Shown: positions 1 through 9,283, counted from the first letter of the stretch. The stretch: DNA of 49,978 nt from Paracoccus denitrificans (GCA_003240735.1 QFNE01000021.1:1-49978); one strand, 5' to 3'. Program-made: numbers and translations. The notes: a model not told the origin generated them from the sequence alone.

Positions 1-826
1 CGATCAGCCGCGTGCCCTGCGGCACGAGCAGGATGCGGCCGGTCGGGCTGTCGTAGACGTTCTCGGTCACCTGAGCGGTTATCTGGCCGGGCAGATCGGA
101 ACGGATGCCGGTGATGAGTGCGGCCGGAATGACCGCGCCGGCTTGCAGGATGTTCGGTGAGGCTGGCGCAGCGACCCGATCTGGCGCGACTGTGCGCTTG
201 TCGGGCGTCTGATTGAGGAAGGCGAGCTGGCGATCCTGCGCCGACGGTGTGGCAGGTTGCGGCGCGAGACCAACGCCGGTCAGGTCCGGGATCGGCGGCG
301 GGGTGGCGTTGGCGGTCGCTATGACTGGCGTGGCGGTGCGGGTCTCGGTCGAGGCGAACAGGCGCGCGGTGCGGGCCGCCTCCAGCTCCTGAAGCAGGCG
401 TTGTTCCTCGGCGCTGACACCGGGTTGCGGCGCGACCATGCCTGACGCGGGCACGGGCTGGCCGCGGTTCTGGGCGTCGAGGATCGGTCGGCCGAGATCG
501 CCGGGCAGCGCCGGCCCGAGGACCGGGCCGGTATAGTCCTTCGGCAGTCCGGCGAGCCCGTCCGGGGTCGAGCGGTTGTCGGTCGAGATCAGTTCTTCCT
601 GCCTGCCGCCGTCGCGGGTCTGAAGTGCATAGATCAGCGCTCCGCCGATGCTGAGGCTGCCGACCAGGCCGAGACCGGCGAGCACCTTTCGCGACAGACG
701 GGTCACGCGGGGCGGTTCGGCGCGCAGCCGCATCGGCGTGACGGGTTCTCCCGTGAGTGGGCGAGCTTCATCGTCGTCCGGCGTCGGCTCAGGCTTCGCA
801 CTCTTGTCGGGATCGATGTCGCTCAC
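1..826 (-). CDS. trbI: TrbI, VirB10-like conjugation channel protein (C-terminus outside window)
   Basis: Partial: 275 residues are visible and the C-terminal TrbI/VirB10 domain continues beyond base 1. The start is a GTG at 826 that overlaps the trbG stop as GTGA, so translation is probably coupled. Visible order: a charged, acidic cytoplasmic N-terminus, one membrane segment (about residues 48-66, VLAGLGLVGSLSIGGALIYA), a long Pro/Ala-rich periplasmic linker, then the beginning of the beta-barrel domain (AGAVIPAALITGIRSDLPG, NVYDSPTGRILLVPQGTRL), which is the family hallmark. In VirB10-type proteins this domain contacts TrbG at the outer membrane while the N-terminus senses the coupling ATPases. 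Last gene of the trb operon in the window. Confidence 0.95.
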   Translation of the reverse strand, partial: MSDIDPDKSAKPEPTPDDDEARPLTGEPVTPMRLRAEPPRVTRLSRKVLAGLGLVGSLSIGGALIYALQTRDGGRQEELISTDNRSTPDGLAGLPKDYTGPVLGPALPGDLGRPILDAQNRGQPVPASGMVAPQPGVSAEEQRLLQELEAARTARLFASTETRTATPVIATANATPPPIPDLTGVGLAPQPATPSAQDRQLAFLNQTPDKRTVAPDRVAAPASPNILQAGAVIPAALITGIRSDLPGQITAQVTENVYDSPTGRILLVPQGTRLI

Positions 827-1899
827 GATGCCGGCCTCCCGTCGGTGCGCGTGATGCGGACACGGCGCTGGGTGTCGCCCGTGCCGAAGCGCAGTTCGGC
901 GGCGGCGAACAGGCGGTCGACGATCATGTGTCGGCCGTGCACCCGGTAGTTGACCAGTTCGGAGGTGTTACCCTCGGGACCAACCACGAACAGCGGCGGC
1001 ATTTCCCCTTGCTCGATGCCACGCGGGAACTCGATGAACACCTGCCGGCCATCGTCGAACGCGCGCAGAGGCCGCCAAGGCGCCCGGTCGCCCTCGATCG
1101 CGTAGCGGAAATTGACGTTGGCCAGATCGACGCCACTGGCGATGGGCTGCGCGGCCTCGGCTTGGGCGTTCTGCCGGCGCAGGACGATGAGTTGGTCCTG
1201 CGGATACTGCCAGGACACCGACGCCATATAGGTCCGCTCGGTGGAGCGCAGTTCCATGTGATAGGTGCGCAGGTTGGTGTTGATGACGAGATTGGTCATC
1301 AGCTCGGGCCGCGTCGGCTTGACCAGGATATGCACCTGCTGGGTCGCGCCGGAACCGCTGAGCGTATCGCCGATGATCCAGCGCACCGTGTCGCCAGCGG
1401 CGACCGGGCCGGAACCGACGAGCGTTTCGCCCGGCTGGAGCGCGATGTCGGTGATCTGGCCGACGGCGGTGTAAACCTGATAGAGCGCGCCGCCGGTATA
1501 GGGATAGACCTGCATGGCGTTGATGAAGCCGTCTCGCACCGGCTGGATGCGGGCGGCGGCGTTGGCCTGGTTGACGCGGGCGGCGGGGTCGGTCGGCTCA
1601 GGTGTCTGACGCGAACGCTCCACCGGCTTCATCTGGCCGGGCAACGGCAGAGGACGCGGCAGTTCGACGACGGTGACGGGCGATGGCGGATCGACCGTCT
1701 GCACGGCGGGCGCTGCATCGTCATAGGCGATCTCGGGCGGCTTTTGCGCCGTGGCGCAACCGGCGAGCGCCGTTGCGGACATCAGTAGAAGCGCGAATCC
1801 GGCTTTACGGAGAGACGTCGTCTCGCACCCGCCTTTCGGCTGTGGACGTGCGAGGCAGTTCGCCGGAGATCCGGCGGTCAGTTGAGACGGCCGGATCAT
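823..1899 (-). CDS. trbG: TrbG, VirB9-like outer-membrane core subunit
   Basis: 358 residues. The N-terminus carries a lipoprotein signal: hydrophobic stretch KAGFALLLMSATALAG followed by a lipobox Cys (LAGC, about residue 48). The n-region before it is unusually long (about 30 residues), so the true start could be further in, but ATG at 1899 overlaps the trbF stop as ATGA and no better in-frame start is visible. The middle and C-terminus match the VirB9/CagX fold (VYPYTGGALYQVYTAVGQ, IALQPGETLVGSGPVAAGD, HILVKPTRPELMTNLVI). With TrbI it forms the outer-membrane pore of the P-type secretion channel. Confidence 0.95.
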   Translation of the reverse strand: MIRPSQLTAGSPANCLARPQPKGGCETTSLRKAGFALLLMSATALAGCATAQKPPEIAYDDAAPAVQTVDPPSPVTVVELPRPLPLPGQMKPVERSRQTPEPTDPAARVNQANAAARIQPVRDGFINAMQVYPYTGGALYQVYTAVGQITDIALQPGETLVGSGPVAAGDTVRWIIGDTLSGSGATQQVHILVKPTRPELMTNLVINTNLRTYHMELRSTERTYMASVSWQYPQDQLIVLRRQNAQAEAAQPIASGVDLANVNFRYAIEGDRAPWRPLRAFDDGRQVFIEFPRGIEQGEMPPLFVVGPEGNTSELVNYRVHGRHMIVDRLFAAAELRFGTGDTQRRVRITRTDGRPAS

Positions 1900-2579
1900 T
1901 GTCCAAGCTCCTTCGACCAGTTGATGGCGTTGACGTAGATTCCGAGCGGGTTGGCCCGGAGCTTTTCGGCGTCACGCGGCGGCGCGACGGCGATGGTGAG
2001 AATGGCGGTCCAACGCGAGGTCTCCGCGAGACTGCCATCCTGATAGCGGCGCTCGACCCAGGCGACGCGGAAGCTGTCGGGTGACGCCCGGATGACGGAC
2101 GACACCTCGATGGCGATCTGTTGCTTGCCGACCTTGGTGAAGGGGTCGTTGACGCGGGCATAGTCATTGAGCGCCATCGCGCCGTGATCGGTGGTGAACT
2201 CGTAAGCGCGCAGCCAGTTCTGCCGGACGATGATCGCATCGGCTGGAATGCTGCGAACCTGCTCGATGAACCGCGCGAGGTGCCAGGCGATCTGCGGATC
2301 GGTCGGGCGATAGTCGGCGACGGCCGGGGCGATGGCCTGCGCCTGACCCAGCCGGTCGACCTGCACCACCCACGGCACGATCGAGCCGTTGGCCGATTGC
2401 CAGACCAGCGCCCCCGACAGCCCCGCCGACAGGATCAGCGAGCCGAAGGCCATCAGCCGCCAATTCTTCGCCTGAACGCGGGCCGAGCCGATGCGGTCGT
2501 CCCAGACCTGGGCGGCGCGTTGGTATGGGGTCTCGGGTTGCGGCGTCTTGCCGTAATGGGTGGCGGGTCGTTTGAACAT
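1896..2579 (-). CDS. trbF: TrbF, VirB8-like inner-membrane scaffold
   Basis: 227 residues from ATG at 2579, which overlaps the trbL stop by one base (TGATG); the longer in-frame extension to 2705 lies inside trbL and is not needed. Starts MFKRPATHYGKTPQPETPYQ, a form common to alphaproteobacterial TrbF, with one transmembrane helix near residues 40-60 (LMAFGSLILSAGLSGALVWQ) and a periplasmic VirB8-type domain (WVVQVDRLGQAQAI, RRYQDGSLAETSRWTAIL, NPLGIYVNAINWSKEL). Nucleates channel assembly at the inner membrane. Translationally coupled to both neighbours. Confidence 0.95.
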   Translation of the reverse strand: MFKRPATHYGKTPQPETPYQRAAQVWDDRIGSARVQAKNWRLMAFGSLILSAGLSGALVWQSANGSIVPWVVQVDRLGQAQAIAPAVADYRPTDPQIAWHLARFIEQVRSIPADAIIVRQNWLRAYEFTTDHGAMALNDYARVNDPFTKVGKQQIAIEVSSVIRASPDSFRVAWVERRYQDGSLAETSRWTAILTIAVAPPRDAEKLRANPLGIYVNAINWSKELGQ

Positions 2580-3892
2580 CAGCGGTCGCTTTCGGAGAGG
2601 TTGACGGAAGAACCGCCGCCATGGCTGTCGCCGGATTTGACGGCGTGGGCGGCGGCCTGGATGCCGTGCGAGGCCTGCTGGCTGCGCTTCATGCGCTTGG
2701 CCCATGCGGGCGGCCCGTCAGCGCTGGCGGACGAAGACGAAGCGGACGGCGCGTCGGCGCTCTCGTTCGGCGCGGCCGATGCGGTCTCGCCGCTGACGGA
2801 CCGTTCCCCGGCCTGAAAGCTGTCCTTCATGGACGCTGCGGCGCGCTTGAACGGGCTGGCGAAGGCGGCCCCGGCGTTGGATGCGCCGGTGCTGGCGACG
2901 CCCGATGCGCCGCCCGCGCGATAGGCTGCGGTCGCGCCGCCTGCGAGGGTCGCCCCGCCTCGGGCGGCGGCGGCGGCGCGACCGGCGAGAGCGGCTCCAC
3001 CGGAGGCGACGGCGCCGATCGCAGCACCTCCGGCGGCGACCATGCCGCCAGCGGCGAGACCCGTGCCGATCGCCGCGCCCGCGCCGAGCTGCGGCCCGCC
3101 GGAGACGAGGCCGTTGGCGATGCCGGGGCCGAAGATGCCGAGGCCGAGCAGCGACAGCGCGGCGAGCACGATTGCCATGGCGTCGTCGATCGTCGGCGCG
3201 GTGCCGCCGAATCCGGCGGTGAACTGGCTGAACAGGGTCGACCCGATGCCGATGATGACGGCGAGCACCAGCACCTTGATGCCCGACGAGATGACGTTGC
3301 CCAGCACCCGTTCGGCCATGAAGGCCGATTTGCCGAACAGGCCGAAGGGAATGAGCACGAAGCCGGCCAGCGTCGTCAGCTTGAACTCGATCAGGGTGAC
3401 GAAGAGCTGGATGGCGAGGATGAAGAAGGCCAGCAGCACCAGCGCCCAGGCGAACAGCAGGCAGGCGATCTGAATGAAGTTCTCGAAGAACGAAATCCAG
3501 CCCATCAGGCCGGAGATGGATTCGAGCAGCGGTCGCCCTGCGTCGAGACCGACCTGCGCCACCTTGCCGGGGCGCAGCAGATCGGCGGTCGTGAAGCCGG
3601 TGCCGGACGCCTTCAGGCCGAGACCGGCGAAGCTCTCGAAGACGATGCGGGCGAGATTGTTCCAGTTGCCGATGATGTAGGCGAAGACGCCGACGAACAG
3701 CGTCTTCTTGATGAGGCGGCCGAGGATGTCGTCATCGCCGCCCATCGACCAAAACAAGGCCGCCAGCGTCACATCGATGACGATCAGCGTCGTGGCGATG
3801 AAGGCGACCTCGCCCGACAACAGGCCGAAGCCTGAGTCGATATAGCGGGTGAAGACGGCCAGGAACTGGTCGATGACGCCGGTGCCGCCCAT
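2579..3892 (-). CDS. trbL: TrbL, VirB6-like polytopic membrane channel protein
   Basis: 437 residues. N-terminal two thirds is strongly hydrophobic with about six membrane segments (for example VAFIATTLIVIDVTLAALFW, IACLLFAWALVLLAFFILAI, VLVLAVIIGIGSTLF, AIVLAALSLLGLGIFGPGIA), the layout of P-type TrbL. The C-terminal third is a low-complexity Gly/Ala-rich tail followed by a Ser-rich charged end, also usual in this family. It probably forms the inner-membrane conduit. Two bases separate its start from the trbK-alt stop, so it is read as part of the same operon. Confidence 0.95.
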   Translation of the reverse strand: MGGTGVIDQFLAVFTRYIDSGFGLLSGEVAFIATTLIVIDVTLAALFWSMGGDDDILGRLIKKTLFVGVFAYIIGNWNNLARIVFESFAGLGLKASGTGFTTADLLRPGKVAQVGLDAGRPLLESISGLMGWISFFENFIQIACLLFAWALVLLAFFILAIQLFVTLIEFKLTTLAGFVLIPFGLFGKSAFMAERVLGNVISSGIKVLVLAVIIGIGSTLFSQFTAGFGGTAPTIDDAMAIVLAALSLLGLGIFGPGIANGLVSGGPQLGAGAAIGTGLAAGGMVAAGGAAIGAVASGGAALAGRAAAAARGGATLAGGATAAYRAGGASGVASTGASNAGAAFASPFKRAAASMKDSFQAGERSVSGETASAAPNESADAPSASSSSASADGPPAWAKRMKRSQQASHGIQAAAHAVKSGDSHGGGSSVNLSESDR

Positions 3893-3894
3893 GC

Positions 3895-4257
3895 CTATTG
3901 CTCCCCGGCCATGCTCGGCTCTACCGGCGCGGTCTGTCTGGTAATGGGATCGTCATTCGGGGTTGCGGGCGACGCGGCCTGCGGGGCCGTCGGCGGCTGT
4001 TTCCGATCGAGACCGAGGAAGCGGTCGCGGCTCTCGGCCCACACGCGCAGGCACTCGGCGTCACGCGCGCCGGCCTCTCCGAGGCGCTGGCACCGGCGCT
4101 GTCCCACGCGGAGCGGATCGGGAGCTGCCGGCGCAACCATCGGCGTAGCCGAGTTGGCCGGCGGCTCGTCCTGGCGGGTCATCTCGATCGCCGTGGCGGT
4201 CACGGCGATCGCGACGAAGATGACCGCGCCGAGGCGCGCGAGGGTCTTGCCGTCCAT
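3895..4257 (-). CDS. TrbK-alt, putative entry exclusion protein
   Basis: 120 residues. One N-terminal hydrophobic segment (LARLGAVIFVAIAVTATAIEM) and a conserved core, RRCQRLGEAGARDAECLRVWAE, containing two cysteines spaced as in the family annotated TrbK-alt in trb clusters of this type. The rest is Pro/Ala-rich. The position between trbJ and trbL is the family's usual place. Entry exclusion (blocking redundant transfer into a cell already carrying the element) is the accepted guess for the family, not something visible in the sequence. Confidence 0.85.
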   Translation of the reverse strand: MDGKTLARLGAVIFVAIAVTATAIEMTRQDEPPANSATPMVAPAAPDPLRVGQRRCQRLGEAGARDAECLRVWAESRDRFLGLDRKQPPTAPQAASPATPNDDPITRQTAPVEPSMAGEQ

Positions 4258-4272
4258 GGCGCTATCCCCCGC

Positions 4273-5034
4273 TCAGTTGTTGCCGTTGTTGAACATTTGC
4301 GCGTTGCCGGGCTGGTAGCCCGTGCCCGGCGTCAGGAAGCGGCGGCGCTGCTCGCGGCCCTGCTCGGCGGCCGCCGCGCGTTCGGCCTCGGTCAGGGCCT
4401 GCGCCCTGCCGTTGGCCGCGACGACGGCGGTGAGATCGGCGAGCTGCTGGGCCTGGAGCGCGAGGAGCTGGTTGCCCGCCTGCGTCGCCTGGAGCGCGCC
4501 GGTGGCGGACTGGCTCAATCCGACCAGCGCCGACATCTGGGCGCGGTTGGTGTCGATATTGCCGACAACGCCGGCCTGCACCTTCATCGCGTCCTGCAAG
4601 CCGCCGACGGTGTTCTGCCAGCGCGAGCGGGCGTCCGTGACCAGTTGCTGGTCGGAGGCCGACATCGAGACATTGCCGTATTGCTGCTGGAAGGCGCGGT
4701 CGATCTGCTGGACGTCGAAGGCGATGTTCTGCGCCTGGCTGAGAAGCTGCTGGGTGCGCTGGACCGACTGCTGCAATTGCTGGAGCGACGAATATGGCAG
4801 GCTGGCGAGATTGCGGGCCTGATTGATCAGCATCGTCGCTTCGTTCTGAAGCTGGGTGATCTGCTGGTTGACCGACTGGAGCGTGCGCGCCGCCGTCAGG
4901 ATATTCTGGGCGTAGTTCGACGGATCGAACACGACCCACTGCGCGGCGGCGGGCGTGGTGACGATCGGCGACAAAGCGAGCGGCACGGACAGGATGGATG
5001 CGGCGACAAACGCCGCGCGTGAACGACGAAACAT
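4273..5034 (-). CDS. trbJ: TrbJ, VirB5-like periplasmic pilus-associated protein
   Basis: 253 residues from ATG at 5034, overlapping the trbE stop (TAATG). A clear Sec signal peptide with cleavage after Ala (about residues 1-31, PIVTTPAAAQ) precedes a Gln-rich, almost wholly helical mature protein (QSVNQQITQLQNEATMLINQ, QRTQQLLSQAQNIAFD, ALQAQQLADLTAVVA), the coiled-coil VirB5/TrbJ type. Likely a minor pilus tip component. Longer in-frame extension upstream lies inside trbE and is rejected. Confidence 0.95.
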   Translation of the reverse strand: MFRRSRAAFVAASILSVPLALSPIVTTPAAAQWVVFDPSNYAQNILTAARTLQSVNQQITQLQNEATMLINQARNLASLPYSSLQQLQQSVQRTQQLLSQAQNIAFDVQQIDRAFQQQYGNVSMSASDQQLVTDARSRWQNTVGGLQDAMKVQAGVVGNIDTNRAQMSALVGLSQSATGALQATQAGNQLLALQAQQLADLTAVVAANGRAQALTEAERAAAAEQGREQRRRFLTPGTGYQPGNAQMFNNGNN

Positions 5035-7472
5035 TATGATGGTGTCTCCATGTTGGTGAGGTCGGGGATGAGGTCGGCGGCCCAGGCGACTCCGCGATGG
5101 CGCAGCCAGGCGGCGAGGAAGCCGTCGCGGCCGTGCTCGGCGACGACCCGGGCGATGGTGGTCTGGTCGGTCTTCGACGAGGCGGCGCACAGCGCCAGCG
5201 CCACGTCGGACAGGCCCAGCTCGAACAGCCGGTTGCCGCGCCGCGACTGGCAGTAGTAGTCGCGCTTGGGCGTGGCCCGCGCGAGGATCTCGATCTGGCG
5301 GTCGTTGAGGCCGAAGCGGCGATAGATGGCGGTGATCTGCGGCTCGATCGCCCGTTCGTTGGGGAGCAGAAGCCGGGTCTGGCAGCTCTCGATAATGGCG
5401 GGCGCGATTGAACTGCCGTCGATGTCCGACAGGCTTTGCGTGGCGAAGATGACGGAGGCATTCTTCTTGCGCAGCGTCTTCAGCCATTCGCGGAGCTGGC
5501 CGGCGAACCCCTCGTCGTCAAGCGCCAGCCAGCCTTCGTCGATGATTATGAGCGTCGGCGATCCGTCGAGCCGGTCGCCGATGCGGTGGAACAGATAGGC
5601 CAGCACAGCCGGCGCGGCCTCGGTGCCGATCAGCCCCTCGGTCTCGAAGGCCTGAACGCTGGCGGAGCCGAGATATTCGGCCTCGGCGTCGAGAAGCCGG
5701 CCATGCGCGCCGCCGACGCAGTAAGGCCGGAGCGCTTGCTTCAGGTCGTTGGACTGGAGCAGGACCGCGAGGCCGGTGATGGTGCGTTCGCCGACCGCCG
5801 CGCTGGCGAGCGAGGTCAGCGCCGTCCAGATATATTCCTTGACCTCGGGCGTGATGGCGACGCCTTCGCGGGTCAGGATCGCCACGACCCAGTCGGCGGC
5901 CCAGGCGCGCTCGGGCACGTCATGGATGCGGGCAAGCGGCTGGAGGCTGACGCTCTCCTCCGCCCCGTCACTCAATCCACCGCCGAGATCGTGCCAGTCG
6001 CCGCCCATGGCGAGTGCTGCGGCGCGGATCGAGCCGCCGAAATCGAAGGCGAACACCTGCGCTTGGCTGTAGCGCCGAAACTGAAGCGCCATGAGCGCCA
6101 GCAAGACGGACTTACCGGCGCCGGTCGGGCCGACGACGAGTGTATGCCCGACATCGCCGACGTGAAGGGATAACCGGAACGGGGTCGAGCCTTCGGTCTT
6201 ACCGAAGAGCAGTGGGGGCGCTGCAAAATGCTCGTCCCGTTCCGGACCTGCCCACACCGCCGAAAGCGGGATCATGTGGGCGAGGTTCAAAGTCGAAATC
6301 GGCGGCTGCCGGACATTGGCGTAGACGTGGCCGGGCAAGCTGCCAAGCCAGGCATCCGCCGCGTTGATGGTCTCGGCCATCGCGGTGAAGTCGCGGCCCT
6401 GTACGATCTTTTCCGTCAGCCGCAGCTTCTCGTCGGCGATACGGGGATCGTCGTCCCACACCGTCACCGTCGCGGTGACGTAGGCGAGACCGGCATAGTC
6501 CGCGCCGAGTTCCTGCAGGGCCATGTCGGCATCGGCCGCCTTGTTCGATGCGTCCGTGTCCACGAGCGCGGCCGCCTCGTTGGTCATCACCTCCTTGAGG
6601 ATGGCGGCGATGCTCTTCCGCTTGGCGAACCATTGCCGCCGGATCCTGGTCAGCAGCTTCGTCGCATCGGTCTTGTCGAGCAGGATGGCGCGGGTGGACC
6701 AGCGATAGGGAAAGGCCAGCCGGTTCAGCTCGTCGAGCAGGCCGGGTGCGGTCGCGGTCGGGAAGCCGACGATGGTCAGGACGCGCAGATGCGTCGAACC
6801 CAGACGTGGCTCCAGCCCGCCGGTCAGCGGCTGGTCGGCGACGAGCGCATCGAGATACATCGGCGTCTCGGGCACGCGGACGCGATGGCGCTGGGTCGAA
6901 ACGCAGGAATGCAGATAGGTCAGCGTCTCGGCATCGTCGAGCCAGAGGCACTCAGGCATGAAGCCTTCGACAAGTTGTAGTACCCGGTCGGTGCGGTCGA
7001 CGAAGCCGATGAGCATCTCGCGGCCATCGACGCCGGATCGCTCGCGGCCCTCGTACAGCCAGGTTTCGGCTCGCGCCGCATCCTCGGCCGGCGGCAGATA
7101 GGTGAAGGTCAGGAAATAGCTGGATTCATAGTGCGAGCCGGCTTCCTCGAAATCGGCCTTGCGCTCGGCATCGACCAGCGCCGAGGCTGCGTCAGGAAAG
7201 CGGCTGGCGGCATAGGACGCGGCCTCATGGCGCTGGGCTTCCACGAAGATCGCCCAGCCCGATCCCAATCGGCGGAAGGCGTTGTTCAATCGGCCGGCGA
7301 CGGCGACCAGTTCGGCCGGCACGGCGCTGTCGAGATCGGGACCGCGAAACCGTGCGGTGCGCTGGAAGCTGCCGTCCTTGTTGAGGACGACGCCTTCACC
7401 CACGAGCGCGACCCAGGGCAGAAAGTCGGCGAGACGGGTGGCGGTGCGGCGATATTCGGCGAGGTTCATCAT
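5034..7472 (-). CDS. trbE: TrbE, VirB4-like transfer ATPase
   Basis: 812 residues from ATG at 7472 (MMNLAEYRRTATRLADF; the ATG at 7469 is equally possible), preceded by GAGGAGG at about 8 bases. N-terminal CagE/TrbE/VirB4 domain, then a RecA-like ATPase: Walker A VVGPTGAGKSVLLAL near residue 450, Walker B with LIIIDEGWLALDDEGF, and the conserved FATQSLSDI and a Q-rich arginine-finger region before the C-terminus. Powers pilus biogenesis and substrate transfer at the inner membrane. The longer in-frame reading to 7532 runs through trbD and is not used. Confidence 0.97.
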   Translation of the reverse strand: MMNLAEYRRTATRLADFLPWVALVGEGVVLNKDGSFQRTARFRGPDLDSAVPAELVAVAGRLNNAFRRLGSGWAIFVEAQRHEAASYAASRFPDAASALVDAERKADFEEAGSHYESSYFLTFTYLPPAEDAARAETWLYEGRERSGVDGREMLIGFVDRTDRVLQLVEGFMPECLWLDDAETLTYLHSCVSTQRHRVRVPETPMYLDALVADQPLTGGLEPRLGSTHLRVLTIVGFPTATAPGLLDELNRLAFPYRWSTRAILLDKTDATKLLTRIRRQWFAKRKSIAAILKEVMTNEAAALVDTDASNKAADADMALQELGADYAGLAYVTATVTVWDDDPRIADEKLRLTEKIVQGRDFTAMAETINAADAWLGSLPGHVYANVRQPPISTLNLAHMIPLSAVWAGPERDEHFAAPPLLFGKTEGSTPFRLSLHVGDVGHTLVVGPTGAGKSVLLALMALQFRRYSQAQVFAFDFGGSIRAAALAMGGDWHDLGGGLSDGAEESVSLQPLARIHDVPERAWAADWVVAILTREGVAITPEVKEYIWTALTSLASAAVGERTITGLAVLLQSNDLKQALRPYCVGGAHGRLLDAEAEYLGSASVQAFETEGLIGTEAAPAVLAYLFHRIGDRLDGSPTLIIIDEGWLALDDEGFAGQLREWLKTLRKKNASVIFATQSLSDIDGSSIAPAIIESCQTRLLLPNERAIEPQITAIYRRFGLNDRQIEILARATPKRDYYCQSRRGNRLFELGLSDVALALCAASSKTDQTTIARVVAEHGRDGFLAAWLRHRGVAWAADLIPDLTNMETPS

Positions 7473-7485
7473 GGGATCGGCCTCC

Positions 7486-7767
7486 TCAAACGCCGAGATG
7501 GCCGGGGATGCGCAGATGGCGGCGCACCACATCGACGAACATCGGATCGCGCTTCGCCGCCCAGACCGCCGCGAGATGGCCGACTGCCCAGATGGCGAGG
7601 CCGACCAGCCAGAGGCGCAGGCCCAGACCGAGCGCCGCCGCTAGCGTGCCGTTGAGGATGGCGAGGCCACGCGGTGCGCCGCCGAGCAGGATATGCTCGG
7701 TCAGCGCCCGGTGGACGGGCACGGCATAGCCCGGCACTTCGCCAGTCTGGTCGGGAACGCCCGCCAT
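7486..7767 (-). CDS. trbD: TrbD, VirB3-like inner-membrane protein
   Basis: 93 residues from ATG at 7767 that overlaps the trbC stop (TGATG). Pattern VPGYAVPVHRALTEHILLGG followed by two membrane helices (LAILNGTLAAALGLGLRLWL, LVGLAIWAVGHLAAVWAA) and a C-terminal KRDPMFVDVVRRHLRIPGHL is diagnostic of TrbD/VirB3. Works with TrbE at the inner membrane. Confidence 0.95.
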   Translation of the reverse strand: MAGVPDQTGEVPGYAVPVHRALTEHILLGGAPRGLAILNGTLAAALGLGLRLWLVGLAIWAVGHLAAVWAAKRDPMFVDVVRRHLRIPGHLGV

Positions 7768-8099
7768 CAGACCATCGCCCCGCCGCCGAACGAGAAGAAC
7801 GACAGGAAGAAGCTCGATGCCGCGAACGCGATCGACAGGCCGAAAACGATCTGGATCAAACGACGGAAGCCGCCCGAGGTGTCGCCGAAGGCGAGCGCCA
7901 GACCGGTCGAGATGATGACGATCACCGCGATGATCTTGGCGACAGGTCCTTCGATCGACTGGAGGATGGATTGCAGCGGCGCTTCCCACGGCATGGACGA
8001 GCCGGAGGCGTAAGCGGCCGGCGCCAGCATGAGGCTGAGGGAAACAGTGGCCGCAGCCATCGCCATGTGGCGGCAGCCGCGCGAAAGCGTGCGGATCAT
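7767..8099 (-). CDS. trbC: TrbC, VirB2-like pilin
   Basis: 110 residues from ATG at 8099, overlapping the trbB stop as ATGA. Signal peptide (about residues 1-31, ending APAAYASGS), then MPWEAPLQSILQSIEGPVAK and two hydrophobic helices (IIAVIVIISTGLALAFG and IQIVFGLSIAFAASSFFLSF), the standard TrbC/VirB2 pilin layout. Longer upstream extension (to 8537) reads through trbB and is discarded. Confidence 0.95.
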   Translation of the reverse strand: MIRTLSRGCRHMAMAAATVSLSLMLAPAAYASGSSMPWEAPLQSILQSIEGPVAKIIAVIVIISTGLALAFGDTSGGFRRLIQIVFGLSIAFAASSFFLSFFSFGGGAMV

Positions 8100-9106
8100 C
8101 GGATATCTCCTGTGAGGTTGAGGACGGGCTGGATGTCGCCGCCGTCGTTGACGGCCGGCACGACGCGGTAATCGCCTTGCGCGTCGAGACCTTCGACACG
8201 GGCGAGTTCGACAAGGCGGCGCTGCGATCCGCGCCCGGCGAGCACCGCGACGAGATCGATCGTCTCGGCGATCAGCGCGCGCGGCACGGTGACGACGGCT
8301 TCCTGAATGAGCTGTTCGAGGCGGCGGATCGCGCCGATGGCACTGCCGGCATGAATGGTGCCGATGCCGCCGGGATGGCCGGTGCCCCACGCCTTCAACA
8401 GGTCGAGCGCCTCGGGACCGCGCACCTCGCCGATCGGAATGCGGTCGGGGCGAAGGCGGAGCGATGAGCGGACGAGATCGGAGAGCGAGGCGATGCCATC
8501 CTTGGTGCGCATGGCGACGAGGTTCGGCGCGGCGCATTGCAGCTCGCGGGTATCTTCGATAATGACGACGCGATCAGTGGTCTTGGCGACCTCGGCCAGC
8601 AGCGCGTTGGTCAGCGTGGTCTTGCCGGTCGAGGTGCCGCCGGCGACCAGGATGTTGGCGCGCGACGCGACGGCGGAACGCAACGCCTCGGCCTGGCCCG
8701 CCGACATGATCTCGGCAGCGACATAATCGTCGAGTGTGAACAGGGCGACGGCGGGTTTACGGATCGCGAAGGCCGGCGCGGCGACGACGGGCGGCAACAG
8801 CCCCTCGAACCGTTCGCCCGTCTCAGGCAGTTCGGCGGAGACGCGCGGGCTACCTGCATGAACTTCCGCGCCGACATGATGCGCGACCAGGCGCACGATC
8901 CGCTCGCCATCGGCGGGTGCGAGCCGCTCACCCGTGTCGGACAAGCCGTCCGACAGCCGGTCGATCCACAGCCGCCCGTCCGGGTTCAGCATGACTTCGA
9001 CGACGGCTTGATCTTCCAGAAATCTTGCGATGGCGGGGCCGAGCGCGGTGCGCAGCATCCGCGCGCCCCGCGTCAAACTCTCCGAATTCTGGTGTGATGC
9101 CGCCAT
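8096..9106 (-). CDS. trbB: TrbB, VirB11-like secretion ATPase
   Basis: 336 residues. Hexameric GSPE/VirB11-type traffic ATPase: N-terminal domain, Walker A GGTSTGKTT at residues 156-164, Asp box VVIIEDTRELQ, a Walker B-like region (RPDRIPIGEVRGPEALDLL) and His box GHPGGIGTIHAGSA. First gene of the trb run; only a weak GGGGA-type ribosome site precedes the ATG. 169 bases separate it from the upstream copG stop, so it may have its own promoter. Confidence 0.97.
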   Translation of the reverse strand: MAASHQNSESLTRGARMLRTALGPAIARFLEDQAVVEVMLNPDGRLWIDRLSDGLSDTGERLAPADGERIVRLVAHHVGAEVHAGSPRVSAELPETGERFEGLLPPVVAAPAFAIRKPAVALFTLDDYVAAEIMSAGQAEALRSAVASRANILVAGGTSTGKTTLTNALLAEVAKTTDRVVIIEDTRELQCAAPNLVAMRTKDGIASLSDLVRSSLRLRPDRIPIGEVRGPEALDLLKAWGTGHPGGIGTIHAGSAIGAIRRLEQLIQEAVVTVPRALIAETIDLVAVLAGRGSQRRLVELARVEGLDAQGDYRVVPAVNDGGDIQPVLNLTGDIR

Positions 9107-9255
9107 TCGATCCCCGATCTCGCCGGGGACGACACAGACGCTTCCCCAACGGGGATGATTAAAAGAGCCTGAAGTTGGGCTGATTCAACAAGTATCTAAC
9201 AGCCGGCGGTCATAGCGAAGAAACGGCGGTGATCGGCGGGATTGAATATAGGATG

Positions 9256-9283
9256 TAGAATATCCAGCGTGTCCGCTATTCTA
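9256..9283. repeat. 7-bp inverted repeat upstream of trbB
   Basis: TAGAATA (9256-9262) and TATTCTA (9277-9283) form a perfect inverted repeat with a 14-base spacer. It straddles the end of the copG-like gene and lies 150-180 bases before trbB in an AT-richer patch. It may be an operator for the adjacent CopG-type regulator or a weak terminator; not decided from sequence. Confidence 0.4.
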
